Positions 18,021 to 28,181 are shown, counted from the first letter of the stretch. The stretch: 64,000 nt of DNA from Leptospira congkakensis (GCF_004770265.1 NZ_RQGQ01000017.1:186001-250000); one strand, 5' to 3'. Notes: generated by a model not told the origin, from the letters alone. A program made the numbers and translations.

Positions 18021-20694
18021 TTTTTTCTAAAGCCCTTACCGTACTATCTAGTTTCTCTTTCCAAGTATTATACTTTTCTCTTTCTTTTTCTACGACATCA
18101 GGTTTTGCTTTTTCTAAGAAAGATGGATTGTTGATTTTATTTTCCAACTTTTCCATTTCCAATTGGATTTGTTTTTTCTCTTTTTCCAATCGTTGTTTTT
18201 CTTTTTCAAAATCAAAAATACCTTCCAAAGGAAGAAAAATTTCTCCGATGGAAAAAGCACCTACGGAATCCGTATTTTTTGCTTCATAAGAATCTAAAAA
18301 TTCCAAACTCTCTGCTTTGGAAAGTTGGAGGATGGATTTGATTTCTCTTTCCATCATTTCTTTTAATTCTTTATGGCTACACTTGATGATGACCTTACAT
18401 TTTTTCTCAGGTTTGACTCCGAGTTCTGCGCGCATGTTACGGATCTTTGTGATGATCTCACGCACAAGTTCCATACGAACGACTGCCGGTGCGGAATCAG
18501 AAACTCCATAAGGTTTTGGAAATTCTGTTTTCGCAAGTTCCGTAGGTTCCAATAAAGAATGGATTTCTTCCGTGATGAATGGCATAAACGGATGTAAAAG
18601 CCCGAGCGATTTTTTTAATACACTCACAAGCACAAAGCGAGCTTTTTCTTGTGATTCGGGAGTTACATTCCCATACACACGAGCTTTGGTTAATTCCAAA
18701 TACCAATCACAGAACGATCCCCAAACAAAATCATAAACAGCATTTGCCATTTCGAAAAATAGATAACCGGAATAAGCTTTTTCATACTTACTAAGCATCC
18801 GATCAAATTCATTCAAAATCCAAAGGTCAGTATCTTCTAAAGAATTAATATCTGGTTCTTTGGTTGTGAACTCTTCCGGTAGGTTCATAAATATAAACCG
18901 GCTCGAATTCCAAATTTTATTGCAGAAAGATCTATAGCCGTCTAACCTTGATTCGTCGAATAGAATGTCCTTTCCTTCCGGCAAAACGGCTGCGAGAAAA
19001 AATCGAAACGAATCCGTTCCGTATTTACTCATCATATCCAAAGGATCCACTACGTTTCCAAGGGACTTACTAAACTTCTTACCATCTTTATCACGAACAA
19101 GTCCATGGATGAGAACCTTCTGAAAAGGAACATCACCCATAAATTTAAGACCATTCATAATCATCCGAGCCACCCAGAAGAAAATGATATCAAATCCGGT
19201 CACGAGTACTGAGGTAGGATAGTATTGTTTGAGTTCTTCCGAATTTTCAGGCCAACCAAAAACAGTGAAAGGCCAAAGCCCGGAAGAGAACCAAGTATCT
19301 AAAACATCTTCATCTTGTTTGATGGTTTCTTTGGTTACGGAAATTCCTTTTTTGGAAAATAAAGATACCGCTTCCTCGACAGATTCTGCAACCACCATCT
19401 CACCATTTGGTGCATAATAAGCAGGAATTCGATGGCCCCACCAAAGTTGGCGAGAAATACACCAATCGCGAATATTTTCCATCCACTCAAAATATGTTTT
19501 TTCCCACATCTTGGGTTGGAATTGAACCTTACCGGATTTCACAACTTCAATCGCAGGTTTAGCAAGAGATTCAATTTTTACAAACCACTGTGTGGATAAC
19601 AACGGCTCGATGACCGCTCCCCCCCTTTGGTTGTGGCCTACACTATGGATATGAGTTTCTATTTTTTCAATATAACCATTTGTTTCTAGTTCTTCTACAA
19701 CTCGTTTACGAGCTTCAAACCGGTCGAGTCCATTGTATTTACCAGTTTGTTCGTTGAGTGTCCCATCCAAGTTCATAATGTTGAGTGGAGTGAGTTTCAA
19801 ACGAAGTCCTGCTTCATAGTCATTGATGTCATGAGCAGGAGTGATTTTCACAAGACCCGAACCAAATTCTTTATCTACAAAGGAATCAAACAAAACAGGA
19901 ATTTCTTTTCCAGCGATTGGTAAAAATACAAACTTATCCTTCAATTCCGTATAACGTGCGTCATCTGGATGAGCACAAACAGCCACGTCACCAAACATTG
20001 TTTCGGGTCTTGTGGTTGCGACAACAATGTATTCCCCTTTGGCCAGAGTTTTTGGATCTTTCGATTTAAATTCTGCCTTAGGATATTTGATATGATAGAG
20101 TTTACCTTGTTTTTCTTTATACTCAACTTCAATGTCAGAAATAGCAGTTTTGGTAACGGGACACCAGTTGATGATTCGTTCACCACGATAAATCAAACCT
20201 TCATCATACAAACTACGGAATACTTTGATTACCGCTTTAGAAAGTCCTTCATCAAAAGTAAAACGTTCTCGTGACCAATCTACCGATTCACCGAGTAACC
20301 GTTGTTGTTTGGCAATCATTCCACCGGAATGCGCTTTCCATTCCCAAACTTTTTCGATAAATCCTTCGCGAGTAAAATCAGTTCTAGTTTTTCCTTCTTT
20401 TCCTAACTCACGTTCCACAACCACTTGTGTTGCAATCCCTGCGTGGTCCATTCCAGGAACCCAAACTACATTTTTACCTTTTTTACGTTCGATGCGAATG
20501 ATGATGTCTTGGATGGTATGATTGAGTGCATGTCCAATGTGTAAATTCCCTGTAACGTTTGGTGGAGGGATGACGATCGAGAATGTTTCTTTGCGAGAAG
20601 AGTCAGGAGCAAAGGTTTGTTTTTCTTCCCAGGTTTGTATCCATTTGGGCTCTACAGATTCGGGATCGTAACGGTCAGGTAGCTGTGATTTCAT
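18010..20694 (-). CDS. valS: Valyl-tRNA synthetase
   Basis: A class I synthetase of 894 residues. The HIGH motif is HIGH after PPPNVTGNL at 51-55, the KMSKS counterpart is KFSKS at about 540-544, and the editing domain contains [12 protein letters not shown]. The C-terminal coiled-coil arm (Glu/Lys/Gln-rich, last 70 residues) is typical of ValS. It is the first gene of the six-gene minus-strand run ending with the OmpA protein. It starts with ATG at 20694, divergent from a small plus-strand gene. Confidence 0.98.
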   Translation of the reverse strand: MKSQLPDRYDPESVEPKWIQTWEEKQTFAPDSSRKETFSIVIPPPNVTGNLHIGHALNHTIQDIIIRIERKKGKNVVWVPGMDHAGIATQVVVERELGKEGKTRTDFTREGFIEKVWEWKAHSGGMIAKQQRLLGESVDWSRERFTFDEGLSKAVIKVFRSLYDEGLIYRGERIINWCPVTKTAISDIEVEYKEKQGKLYHIKYPKAEFKSKDPKTLAKGEYIVVATTRPETMFGDVAVCAHPDDARYTELKDKFVFLPIAGKEIPVLFDSFVDKEFGSGLVKITPAHDINDYEAGLRLKLTPLNIMNLDGTLNEQTGKYNGLDRFEARKRVVEELETNGYIEKIETHIHSVGHNQRGGAVIEPLLSTQWFVKIESLAKPAIEVVKSGKVQFQPKMWEKTYFEWMENIRDWCISRQLWWGHRIPAYYAPNGEMVVAESVEEAVSLFSKKGISVTKETIKQDEDVLDTWFSSGLWPFTVFGWPENSEELKQYYPTSVLVTGFDIIFFWVARMIMNGLKFMGDVPFQKVLIHGLVRDKDGKKFSKSLGNVVDPLDMMSKYGTDSFRFFLAAVLPEGKDILFDESRLDGYRSFCNKIWNSSRFIFMNLPEEFTTKEPDINSLEDTDLWILNEFDRMLSKYEKAYSGYLFFEMANAVYDFVWGSFCDWYLELTKARVYGNVTPESQEKARFVLVSVLKKSLGLLHPFMPFITEEIHSLLEPTELAKTEFPKPYGVSDSAPAVVRMELVREIITKIRNMRAELGVKPEKKCKVIIKCSHKELKEMMEREIKSILQLSKAESLEFLDSYEAKNTDSVGAFSIGEIFLPLEGIFDFEKEKQRLEKEKKQIQLEMEKLENKINNPSFLEKAKPDVVEKEREKYNTWKEKLDSTVRALEKIGT

Positions 20695-20751
20695 AGGGTC
20701 TTTGGATTTCTTGCACTTTACTATGTTTCGTAAAGAGTTTAGGGGTCAAGG

Positions 20752-20814
20752 ATGAAACAGCAACCAAGGTTCGCATTGACAGAAAGGAGAGGCAAAAGAA
20801 TCTGGTTGGCATGA
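20752..20814 (+). other. Possible upstream ORF (20 codons) coupled to the next small gene
   Basis: AGGGG lies 6 nt before an ATG at 20752. The 20-codon frame ends in TGA overlapping the ATG at 20811 (ATGA). The downstream small gene has no good ribosome site of its own, so coupling through this frame would explain its translation. The peptide is basic and unremarkable. It may be chance. Confidence 0.3.
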
Positions 20815-20960
20815 ACGCAAAAACAGCAAAAATCCTCGGCAAATATGCAACCTTCAAAGGTGTTTCAGAAAAACAATTGAAACGCGATTGGTTGTCTCTT
20901 TCCCATATCGATAAAGATAAAAAAAGACAAGAAATCCTAAAAGAAATCGCTAAGAAATAA
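20811..20960 (+). CDS. Small basic hypothetical protein (49 aa)
   Basis: The ATG at 20811 opens a 49-residue frame rich in Lys, with a helical look and no motif recognised. A true intrinsic terminator follows 5 nt after its stop, which supports it as a real transcription unit. The frame stays open and protein-like for over 20 codons upstream of the ATG (residues such as VRIDRKERQKNLVG), so a non-standard start (ATT at 20775) is possible. It is divergent from valS. Confidence 0.55.
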   Translation: MNAKTAKILGKYATFKGVSEKQLKRDWLSLSHIDKDKKRQEILKEIAKK

Positions 20961-20965
20961 GATAT

Positions 20966-20988
20966 GCGGAAGTATCCTTCCGCTTTTT
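20966..20988 (+). terminator. Intrinsic terminator of the 49-aa gene
   Basis: A perfect stem GCGGAAG / CTTCCGC has loop TATC and is followed directly by TTTTT. It covers the ATG at 20964 that would otherwise extend the next gene, which is why the downstream start is placed at 20991. Confidence 0.8.
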
Positions 20989-20990
20989 AT

Positions 20991-21437
20991 ATGGAACACA
21001 GATTCCGAATTCTTTTCTCCTTCCTATTTTTTGGATTCACACTTACCGCTGTCTCCTACTGTTCCAAACAAAGTGACATAATATTTTCGAATTACGAAGA
21101 AAGTTTGGTTTTGGCAAAAAACTCAAACAGAAAACTCATCGTAGTTTTTGGCGCCGACTGGTGTCCCGACTGTAGAGCATTAGATGGGATCTTTGAAGAA
21201 CCAGAACCAAAAGCTCTCCTCAAAGAAAATTTTATCCTCTTCAAAGTAGATGTGGGTCGTTTCGACAAAAACTTAAGTCTAAATGATACACTTGGGAATC
21301 CCATTGAAAATGGAATTCCTGCTCTTGTTGTCATTGACCCTTCAGGTAAAATTCTCACCTCCACCAAAGGAGGAGAATTCTCTAACGCGAGTAAGATGAC
21401 AAAAGAACAAGTTTTAGAATATTTATACCGTCTTTAG
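20991..21437 (+). CDS. Exported thioredoxin-like protein
   Basis: A 148-residue thioredoxin-fold protein with active site WCPDC (in FGADWCPDCRALD) and the cis-Pro region NGIPALVVIDPSG. An N-terminal hydrophobic segment (about 7-24) followed by a Cys (AVSYCSKQ) suggests export, perhaps as a lipoprotein, although Tyr before Cys is not a standard lipobox. ATG at 20991 is chosen over 20964 because the latter lies within a terminator hairpin. It is probably a periplasmic disulfide reductase or isomerase. Confidence 0.85.
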   Translation: MEHRFRILFSFLFFGFTLTAVSYCSKQSDIIFSNYEESLVLAKNSNRKLIVVFGADWCPDCRALDGIFEEPEPKALLKENFILFKVDVGRFDKNLSLNDTLGNPIENGIPALVVIDPSGKILTSTKGGEFSNASKMTKEQVLEYLYRL

Positions 21438-21470
21438 GAGAAGTTTGTTTTTAACAAACAGTTCGATTTT

Positions 21471-22046
21471 ATGAACCAAACCAAAAACCAATTAACAGAT
21501 AATATGTTCTCATATAAATTCAAAACAACTTTTCAATTTTTTAAAAACTCAAGTCTATCTCTTATTTTGCTTTTAACTTTTTCTCTTTCCGCCGAAGAAC
21601 CGGCCGCTCCGACTCTTGTTCTTGGGAATGTACTTCCGGAAATCAATTATACCAATCAATGGGAAGAACCAAGTCCCATTCCATCAGAAACTACAAAGGT
21701 AATTTTTATTGCTGATATGGATGCGAGTAAAATCATCCATCCAATTTTAGAGAAAGAAGGAAAAGGATATTTGGAATCCAAACAAGCTGTATTAGTCTCT
21801 GATATCCACAGAATGCCTTCGCTAATTTCAAAATTTGTAGCTTTGCCAAAGATGAAATCCTATCCGTATACTCTTCGTTTGGTGAGAGAAGAAAAACTGG
21901 CAGACCCTTTTCCAAGAACAAAAGGATCCTTAACTCTGATTCAATTAAAAGCAGGGAAGATTACAAAGATCCAAATATCCAATCTGGAAGCGGAGATTCG
22001 TAGTTTTCTCGAAACCCAAGAGAAACCTTCCCAATCCAATCGTTAA
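21471..22046 (+). CDS. Secreted hypothetical protein, possibly thioredoxin-like
   Basis: 191 residues with an N-terminal signal peptide (hydrophobic core about 28-40, then LSAEEP as a likely cleavage region). The mature part has a beta-alpha pattern reminiscent of a thioredoxin fold (TTKVIFIADMDASK, QAVLVSDIHRMP) but no CxxC. It follows the thioredoxin gene by 33 nt, so a shared envelope redox role is possible but unproven. A second ATG at residue 12 is an alternative start. Confidence 0.7.
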   Translation: MNQTKNQLTDNMFSYKFKTTFQFFKNSSLSLILLLTFSLSAEEPAAPTLVLGNVLPEINYTNQWEEPSPIPSETTKVIFIADMDASKIIHPILEKEGKGYLESKQAVLVSDIHRMPSLISKFVALPKMKSYPYTLRLVREEKLADPFPRTKGSLTLIQLKAGKITKIQISNLEAEIRSFLETQEKPSQSNR

Positions 22047-22166
22047 ACATCGAATATATGTCAAAATGACGATTTTTTTCCTTAGAAATGTAAAATCTTC
22101 TTGATAACGACGTTCGCTATTCACAAAATCTCTCCCTAGTCTATCTTTAGTTGCGAGAGAAATACT

Positions 22167-23597
22167 ATGGCACTTCCTAAAGTTTGTGTAATTGGGGCCG
22201 GTTCTTCCGGTATAACAGTCATTAAATCATTAAAGGAAAATGGAATTCCTTTTGATTGTTATGAAAAAGGAAGTGATGTTGGCGGTAACTGGCGTTATAA
22301 AAACGACAATGGCCTCAGTAATATTTATAAATCCCTTCATATCAATACTCACAGGGATCGTATGGAATACCGCGATTATCCCATGCCCACAAATTATGCG
22401 GACTACCCTAATCACGAACCCATTCAAAATTACTTTTTATCTTATGTGGATCATTTCGGACTTCGTAAACACATCCAATTCAAAAATGGAATCAAAAAAG
22501 CAGAACGAACCGAAGATGGAATTTGGAAAATCACTCCAGAAAAAGGTCCTGTTAAATACTATGACGCGTTAGTTGTCGCCAATGGACACCATTGGAATGA
22601 ACGTTGGCCGAATCCCGCTTTCCCAGGAAAATTTTCTGGCCAAGTCATACATTCCCACTCCTATGTTGACCCAAAAACACCCGTTAACTGCGAAGGCAAA
22701 AATGTTGTTATCCTTGGTATGGGAAATAGTGCCATGGATATCTCTGTGGAACTTTCTAGACCTGGGGTTGCTAAAAAAGTATTTTTATCCGCAAGGCGTG
22801 GTGCTTATGTCATTCCTAACTATCTATTTGGAAAACCATTAGATAAACTTACAGAATACACACCTCACTGGGTTCCGTTTTTTATCCAACAAACACTCGC
22901 TCACCTTCTGATTCGATTTGGTGTTGGGAAAATGGAAGACTTCGGTTTGCCAAAACCAGATCATAAGTTTGGTTCTGCCCACCCAACCATCTCTCAAGAT
23001 TTACTCGTAAGGCTTGGCCGAGGGGATATCAAACCAAAACCAGTGATCACAGAACTCAAAGGTAAAAAAATCGCCTTTGCGGATGGAACAGAAGAAGATG
23101 CTGATGTTCTCATTTACTGTACCGGATACAATATCAAGTTTCCATTCTTTGATGAAGATTTTTTATCAGCCCCCGATAACTACATCCCTCTTTACTACAA
23201 AATGATCAAACCAGGAATCAATGATTTATTTTTTGTAGGACTTATGCAGCCATTAGGTGCTATTATGCCACTGGCGGAATGCCAAGGAAAATGGATTTCA
23301 CAATATCTCACTGGAAATTATGTATTACCTTCCAAAGTGGATATGGAGAAATTCATCGAACGTGACCAAGAAAAAATGAAAAAAAGGTATGTGAGTAGCA
23401 CTCGCCACACCATCCAAGTGGATTATGATTCTTTTCTTTATGAGATGAAAGAAGAAATGGCAACAGGTAAAAAAAGATCCGCGAAACTCGGAAACCATTT
23501 GCCAATCGAAGCACGAGCGGAATTCCTTTCGGAAGGACGTCATGATTCTTTTAAATCTTCGAGATCTTCTAAAAAGAAATTGGTTCGCAGCAAATAA
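22167..23597 (+). CDS. Flavin-containing monooxygenase
   Basis: A 476-residue FAD/NADPH enzyme of the class B monooxygenase family. The FAD-binding motif VIGAGSSG is at 8-15, the FMO fingerprint is FSGQVIHSHSYVD, and the NADPH dinucleotide motif is ILGMGNSAMD. The family oxygenates nucleophilic S or N atoms, or ketones; the substrate here is unknown. Its 3' end overlaps the start of the M23 lipoprotein gene by 56 nt in another frame. ATG at 22167 follows GAGAGAAA. Confidence 0.92.
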   Translation: MALPKVCVIGAGSSGITVIKSLKENGIPFDCYEKGSDVGGNWRYKNDNGLSNIYKSLHINTHRDRMEYRDYPMPTNYADYPNHEPIQNYFLSYVDHFGLRKHIQFKNGIKKAERTEDGIWKITPEKGPVKYYDALVVANGHHWNERWPNPAFPGKFSGQVIHSHSYVDPKTPVNCEGKNVVILGMGNSAMDISVELSRPGVAKKVFLSARRGAYVIPNYLFGKPLDKLTEYTPHWVPFFIQQTLAHLLIRFGVGKMEDFGLPKPDHKFGSAHPTISQDLLVRLGRGDIKPKPVITELKGKKIAFADGTEEDADVLIYCTGYNIKFPFFDEDFLSAPDNYIPLYYKMIKPGINDLFFVGLMQPLGAIMPLAECQGKWISQYLTGNYVLPSKVDMEKFIERDQEKMKKRYVSSTRHTIQVDYDSFLYEMKEEMATGKKRSAKLGNHLPIEARAEFLSEGRHDSFKSSRSSKKKLVRSK

Positions 23598-24321
23598 CCA
23601 ATTTTTTCCTTTTTTACTCACAATCTGTCTATCGCTACTTGGGACAGGTTGTGTTTCCAAAGGTTACACCTACCAAGGAAATCCTCTCTTTGGTTGGATG
23701 GAATCTTCTGGCGAAGTTCGTGCCACAGACCCTTATCCCATTCTCAAACGATATCCTTCTTTCCAAGCGACCGACTTCGAATTCCCAGTAGGTGGAAAGT
23801 ATGCCGAAGGATTCTACTTAGCGCAAAAGTTTGGAGCCGAAAATGGTAAGTTTGGTGGTAGAAAACATTTAGGCGAAGATTGGAATGCCATCACGGGAGG
23901 TGACAGCGATTTTGCTGCTCCCGTATACACTTTTGGTAACGGAGTAGTTTCAGAAATTGCCGACTATGGTGGTGGTTGGGGAAAGGTAGTTCGAATTGTT
24001 CACTACCATAATGTAGGGAACGGAGACTTCTGGTATTTGGAATCTGTTTATGCCCACCTACATACAATCGATGTAGAACCAGGTCAATTGGTAAAAAAAA
24101 CAGAATGGATCGGAACCATCGGTGATGCTGGTGGAAGTTATCCGGCGCATTTACATTTCGAACTTCGTTCGACCATTGGTGCACCGTTAGGTGGTGGATA
24201 TGCGTTAAAAACAGAAGGATTTTTACCACCAACACGGTGGCTTATGCAGTATGGACCGAAGGAAAAATCTTTTACGGAAGAAAGTTTTCAGTATCTACTG
24301 GAAAAAGGCGGAACCCTTTAG
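23542..24321 (+). CDS. M23 metallopeptidase lipoprotein
   Basis: A 259-residue lipoprotein: a long signal peptide with lipobox LGTGC at about residue 37, then a lysostaphin/LytM-type domain. Zinc ligands are recognisable in HLGEDWN and HLHFE near the C-terminus. It would cleave peptidoglycan peptides or act as an amidase activator. The start lies 56 nt inside the upstream monooxygenase gene; no ATG, GTG or TTG occurs later in frame before the signal core, so the overlap is probably real. Confidence 0.88.
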   Translation: MILLNLRDLLKRNWFAANNQFFPFLLTICLSLLGTGCVSKGYTYQGNPLFGWMESSGEVRATDPYPILKRYPSFQATDFEFPVGGKYAEGFYLAQKFGAENGKFGGRKHLGEDWNAITGGDSDFAAPVYTFGNGVVSEIADYGGGWGKVVRIVHYHNVGNGDFWYLESVYAHLHTIDVEPGQLVKKTEWIGTIGDAGGSYPAHLHFELRSTIGAPLGGGYALKTEGFLPPTRWLMQYGPKEKSFTEESFQYLLEKGGTL

Positions 24322-24346
24322 CTTAGGCTTGTATCTTTCTAAAAAA

Positions 24347-24658
24347 TTAGTAACTACTGATAAAACCTAATACTTCGTCTTCTTTTTCAGCATTTGTGTC
24401 ATAAAAATTACAATGAATCTCAAACAGAGGTTCGTTCCCTATTTTTTCGCTCTTCAATGTTTTCACCAGAAAGTCAACAGAACCTGTCATGGAAATCATC
24501 TTTAAGGATATTTTTAATATCGAAGGCACTTCAATGTCATAAGGATGGTAAAACATGATTCCTCTTGCACTGATGTGTTTTTTAGAATCATAATCCCTTA
24601 GATGTTCCAATTGAACTTCGAACGTAGCTGGAATTTCTGTATAATGATTTGGTTTCAT
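24347..24658 (-). CDS. PilZ-like domain protein (uncertain)
   Basis: A 103-residue protein beginning at ATG 24658; another ATG at 24685 is possible. The segment ISARGIMFYHP resembles the second half of the c-di-GMP motif (D/NxSxxG) of PilZ domains, but an RxxxR is not clear upstream, so ligand binding is doubtful. It stands alone between a convergent lipoprotein gene and the SSS symporter. Confidence 0.5.
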   Translation of the reverse strand: MKPNHYTEIPATFEVQLEHLRDYDSKKHISARGIMFYHPYDIEVPSILKISLKMISMTGSVDFLVKTLKSEKIGNEPLFEIHCNFYDTNAEKEDEVLGFISSY

Positions 24659-24737
24659 AGTCTTCGTGTATATAGCAACAAACATAGGATAATTAAACCC
24701 TCATTCAATTACTATTTTATTACGTACGTATAAATCT

Positions 24738-26330
24738 TTATGCAAAAATGATATTAAATCCGGCAAGAAGGACAATTAATCCAACTCCCCAGGCTAAAAT
24801 TCGTGGATCCCAAAACGGATTTGTTTGATCTCGATCGGAATAAACAAGTCCGTGTAAGTCTTTCTGTGGATCTTCTTTTTCAATCAAACTAACAATCACC
24901 ATTGTTAAAAAACAAACCATTCCGGAAACGATAGCTCCGTAAAAGTTGGAAACCATATCTGATTTGTAATATATTCTCCCCAATGAATATAGGATAAAAT
25001 GAACGAGTCCACTCGCTGTTCCGAGTAACATTCCGTAGAAGGCACTCCAACCAGAAGCACGTTTCCAAAACATTCCAAGTAAAAATATAGCGATTAAAGG
25101 AGCATTAAAAAATGAAAATAACAACTGGATGTAGTTCATAATATTCTCAAACTGCATCGCGATATAGGATGCAAAAATAGCAAATATAACTGCAAACATT
25201 GTACAGAGTTTTCCAATTTTTAAATAATCCTTATCCTCTCTGTTTTGGTTGATATATGTTTGATAAATATCATAAGTAAAAATTGTGTTCATTGCGGTGA
25301 TAGAACTGGACATACCAGCCATAAAGGCAGCTAACAGTGCAGTTGTCCCAAGACCCAACATTCCTGAAGGATAATAATTTTTTAGTAAAATTAAAAAACT
25401 TTTATTATATTCTCCATTCATTTCTTTAGAAAATTCAGTTAATGCAATTAACCCTGGTATGACGGTTAGAAATGGTAAAAACAATTTAAACATGGCTCCG
25501 ATAAGAGGAGTTCTTCTTGCCGCTCTATAATCTTTGGCAGCCATTGCTCTTTGTACTTCAGTGAACCCACAAGTCCAATAGGAAAAAGATAATACAAAAC
25601 CAAGGCCCACTGTTACACTTAACAAATCCCAACCTAGTTCGTTTTGTCCATTGGTTAGTCCCGACCACATATGTTTGTGTGAATGTGGGATTTTTTGCAT
25701 AAGGCCATCCCATCCACCTAACTTTGTTAACCCGATAATCACTAAAGGAAAAAGACCAAGAACTGTTAAAAAAAATTGCATCACCTCTGTATAAATCGAA
25801 GAACTAAGTCCTCCAAAGTATGTATAAACCAAAACTATACAGGCACTAAAAAGAATCGATATGTGAGGATTCCAACCAAACATCGTTTCAAAAACCAAAG
25901 ACAAAGAATAAAGATAAATCCCCGATCCAAGTGCTAACGATAATAATGTGATAGATGCATTTAAGAGGTGCGCTGGTCGATTAAACCTAAAACGTAAGTA
26001 TTCTGGAACACTTCTGATTTTTGAAGAATAGTAAAATGGCATCATAAAGATCCCAAGAAAAATCATTCCAGGAATCGCACCTAGGTAGTAGAAGTGAAAG
26101 GTTAAAAATCCATATTCGGCACCACTGGCACTCATCCCGAGTAATTCCAGTGCGGAGATATTGGCGGAAATAAAAGCAATGCCCGTAATCCAACTGGGTA
26201 TCTTTCGACCTGCCAGAAGGAAATCGCTCGATTGGTTCATGGATTTCTTCAGAAGAATCCCAATCAGAACCATAAACCCAACAAAAACAAATAGGATGGA
26301 ATAATCGATGGGAGCGAGCGAGACAAACAT
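24738..26330 (-). CDS. Sodium:solute symporter (SSS family)
   Basis: About 530 residues with 13-14 predicted membrane helices. The characteristic early segment SSDFLLAGRKIPSWITGIAF and the SAxEL(L)GMSAxG pattern are those of SGLT-type Na+/solute symporters. The substrate (sugar, amino acid or other) cannot be told. The frame extends to a GTG at 26384, but ATG 26330 (MFVSLAPIDYSILF) begins just ahead of the first helix and is preferred. Upstream across about 100 bp is a divergent small gene. Confidence 0.9.
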   Translation of the reverse strand: MFVSLAPIDYSILFVFVGFMVLIGILLKKSMNQSSDFLLAGRKIPSWITGIAFISANISALELLGMSASGAEYGFLTFHFYYLGAIPGMIFLGIFMMPFYYSSKIRSVPEYLRFRFNRPAHLLNASITLLSLALGSGIYLYSLSLVFETMFGWNPHISILFSACIVLVYTYFGGLSSSIYTEVMQFFLTVLGLFPLVIIGLTKLGGWDGLMQKIPHSHKHMWSGLTNGQNELGWDLLSVTVGLGFVLSFSYWTCGFTEVQRAMAAKDYRAARRTPLIGAMFKLFLPFLTVIPGLIALTEFSKEMNGEYNKSFLILLKNYYPSGMLGLGTTALLAAFMAGMSSSITAMNTIFTYDIYQTYINQNREDKDYLKIGKLCTMFAVIFAIFASYIAMQFENIMNYIQLLFSFFNAPLIAIFLLGMFWKRASGWSAFYGMLLGTASGLVHFILYSLGRIYYKSDMVSNFYGAIVSGMVCFLTMVIVSLIEKEDPQKDLHGLVYSDRDQTNPFWDPRILAWGVGLIVLLAGFNIIFA

Positions 26331-26445
26331 ACGCTCGCATATGATGGGAAAATCGGACTTTGTAAAGAGGAAATCCCGAATCACCCCTGCCTGGAATTAT
26401 TTTCCTTCAAAATTTTGAAAACCAACCGACACTCAATGTAACTCT

Positions 26446-26652
26446 TTGAACGAAAAAGACTATCCGAATTATGTCGCATTACTAGATTCGGAACCACCAG
26501 GAGGATCTATGTTCTATCTTCTTTTAGCCCTTCTCCACGAAGACTATTCTTCCGGCAGAATCGATTTCTCTACCTATTTTGAAAATACCGTCCTTTTAGC
26601 CTTAGATCATGAACGCATTAAGTTCAATCTAGAACAAAGTAAAGCCGCTTAA
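26446..26652 (+). CDS. Small acidic hypothetical protein (68 aa)
   Basis: TTG at 26446 opens a 68-residue frame, acidic and with a hydrophobic middle (GSMFYLLLALLHED). No family is recognised. It is divergent from the SSS symporter and followed by a repeat-rich noncoding stretch. An ATG at 26509 would be an alternative much shorter start. Confidence 0.5.
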   Translation: MNEKDYPNYVALLDSEPPGGSMFYLLLALLHEDYSSGRIDFSTYFENTVLLALDHERIKFNLEQSKAA

Positions 26653-27008
26653 ATTGGTAACTTTTGCGATTTAGAAAGTCGCTCACTTCTGAGAGGGGCT
26701 TTCTTTCTACACTGGTTATCCTTCAATACTGCCTTTCTTTCGTAAGTGGCTTTCTTTGGAAAGTCACTGGAAAAGGTAACTCACTTTCTTTTTTCACCCG
26801 CTTTCTTTAGTAACGAAAGATCCAAAGTAACCCAGTTTCCATCGATCCAGACCTTCGGATTTCAGTGACTTTCCGTCGAAATTCACTCTCCAAAGACATT
26901 AAATGCAAAAATCCACTCCCTTTCTTAGGTTCCTCCCTCGAATTTTCTCCTTGTTCTAGGAAGTCCGATCTGTATGGTAACAGAAAAATCATATCTCAGG
27001 AAGATAAA
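26653..27008 (+). repeat. Noncoding stretch with clustered CTTTCTTT repeats and short hairpins
   Basis: Five copies of CTTTCTTT, each preceded by G, C or A, lie between about 26,698 and 26,812. One copy sits in an imperfect hairpin (GTGGCTTTC ... GAAAGTCAC). Another hairpin, GCGA ... TCGC, follows the stop of the 68-aa gene. No convincing gene is present; a frame open from 26865 into the next gene is judged noncoding before 27009. Confidence 0.5.
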
Positions 27009-28181
27009 ATGACATCGGCCAAACTCCTTACTGGTACCCTCCAAAATTCACAAAAATTTTTCCTTCAATTTGGAGGACAGGGTTCACCTTATCTAAAAGA
27101 ACTCGTAAAATTATATGCAGAACCAGAACTCAAAGAATTTTTCGAAACAAGTTTCAAAACCATTGCTGAAATTGCCGCTCGTGATGGCAAAAGTCCGCTT
27201 CTCAATGAAGGATTTGATTTCAAATCTTGGATTGAGAATCCAGATGGCGCTCCTTCTGAAGATTATCTAGCGCGCGCACCGATTTCTGTTCCAGGAATCT
27301 TTATGACACAAATTGCAAATTACGTTTTAGTTTCAAAACGTGGTTACCCAACAGCTGAACTCATCAAAGCAACTGGTGCTGTCAGTGGACATAGCCAAGG
27401 GGTCATTGCTTCTGCTCTTGTTGGTCTTGGAAAAGACGGAGCCGATTTTCTAACTGCATACTCTGATTTCTTAAAATTTGTTTTTTATCTTGGATTCAAT
27501 GGTCAAAAAGTTTACCCTAACTTTGTTGTTCCGGAAGAAGTTGTGAAAGAAAACGAAGCCAATGGAGATAAAAATCCAGCACCAATGGTTGCAGTGATTG
27601 GTTATTCAAAAGATGAATTAGAAGAAAGAGTTAAAAAAACAAATGATTCCCTTGGACTCAAAGGCCAAGACACAGTTTTCATTTCTCTATACAACACTCC
27701 AGATTCCATGATTCTTTCTGCACTTCCTTCTTCTCTTCTTGCATTCCGTAAACAATGGAAAGCAGAAATGGATGAAAAGAAATTTAAGTTTGTGTATTTG
27801 AAAACAACTGCACCTTTCCATTGCCCATTTATGGAAACTTCACTTGATAAATTCAATGCGGAAGATGCATCTGTAGTTCCATTCCCATATACCGGTGCTG
27901 ATCTAAAAGTTCCTGTATACAGTATCTTTGATGGTCACAACTTACAAAAAGATGGGAACCTTCGTGACATTCTTTTTAAAATGGTCCTCATTGAGCCACT
28001 TTACTGGGATTTGGCGATTGCTCCTATCTTTAATGACAGTGCCATCAACACAATCATTGACTTCGGACCAAGTGTTGTGAGCCAAAGATTAACTGGTGGA
28101 CATTTAAAAGCAAAAAACATCGAAAAACAATCATTATGCGCATCTAATGCAAAGGAATTAAAAGTAATTCTAGAAGCATAA
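27009..28181 (+). CDS. Malonyl-CoA:ACP transacylase-like protein (FabD fold)
   Basis: A 390-residue acyltransferase. QFGGQGSPY near the N-terminus and the nucleophile elbow GHSQG (about 130) are FabD hallmarks, and a late His in APFHCPFME fits the catalytic dyad. It is about 80 residues longer than FabD, so it is probably a specialised transacylase rather than the main fatty-acid enzyme. ATG at 27009, preceded by AGGA at good spacing, is preferred over the ATG at 26865. The stop overlaps the next start as TAATG. Confidence 0.85.
   Translation: MTSAKLLTGTLQNSQKFFLQFGGQGSPYLKELVKLYAEPELKEFFETSFKTIAEIAARDGKSPLLNEGFDFKSWIENPDGAPSEDYLARAPISVPGIFMTQIANYVLVSKRGYPTAELIKATGAVSGHSQGVIASALVGLGKDGADFLTAYSDFLKFVFYLGFNGQKVYPNFVVPEEVVKENEANGDKNPAPMVAVIGYSKDELEERVKKTNDSLGLKGQDTVFISLYNTPDSMILSALPSSLLAFRKQWKAEMDEKKFKFVYLKTTAPFHCPFMETSLDKFNAEDASVVPFPYTGADLKVPVYSIFDGHNLQKDGNLRDILFKMVLIEPLYWDLAIAPIFNDSAINTIIDFGPSVVSQRLTGGHLKAKNIEKQSLCASNAKELKVILEA

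Noticed and set aside
22108..22136. Promoter TTGATA-17-CAAAAT before the monooxygenase
   Set aside because: The match is weak and such hexamer pairs are common in AT-rich DNA.
26865..27008. N-terminal extension of the transacylase gene
   Set aside because: The extra 48 residues are basic and unlike FabD, and a good ribosome site precedes ATG 27009.
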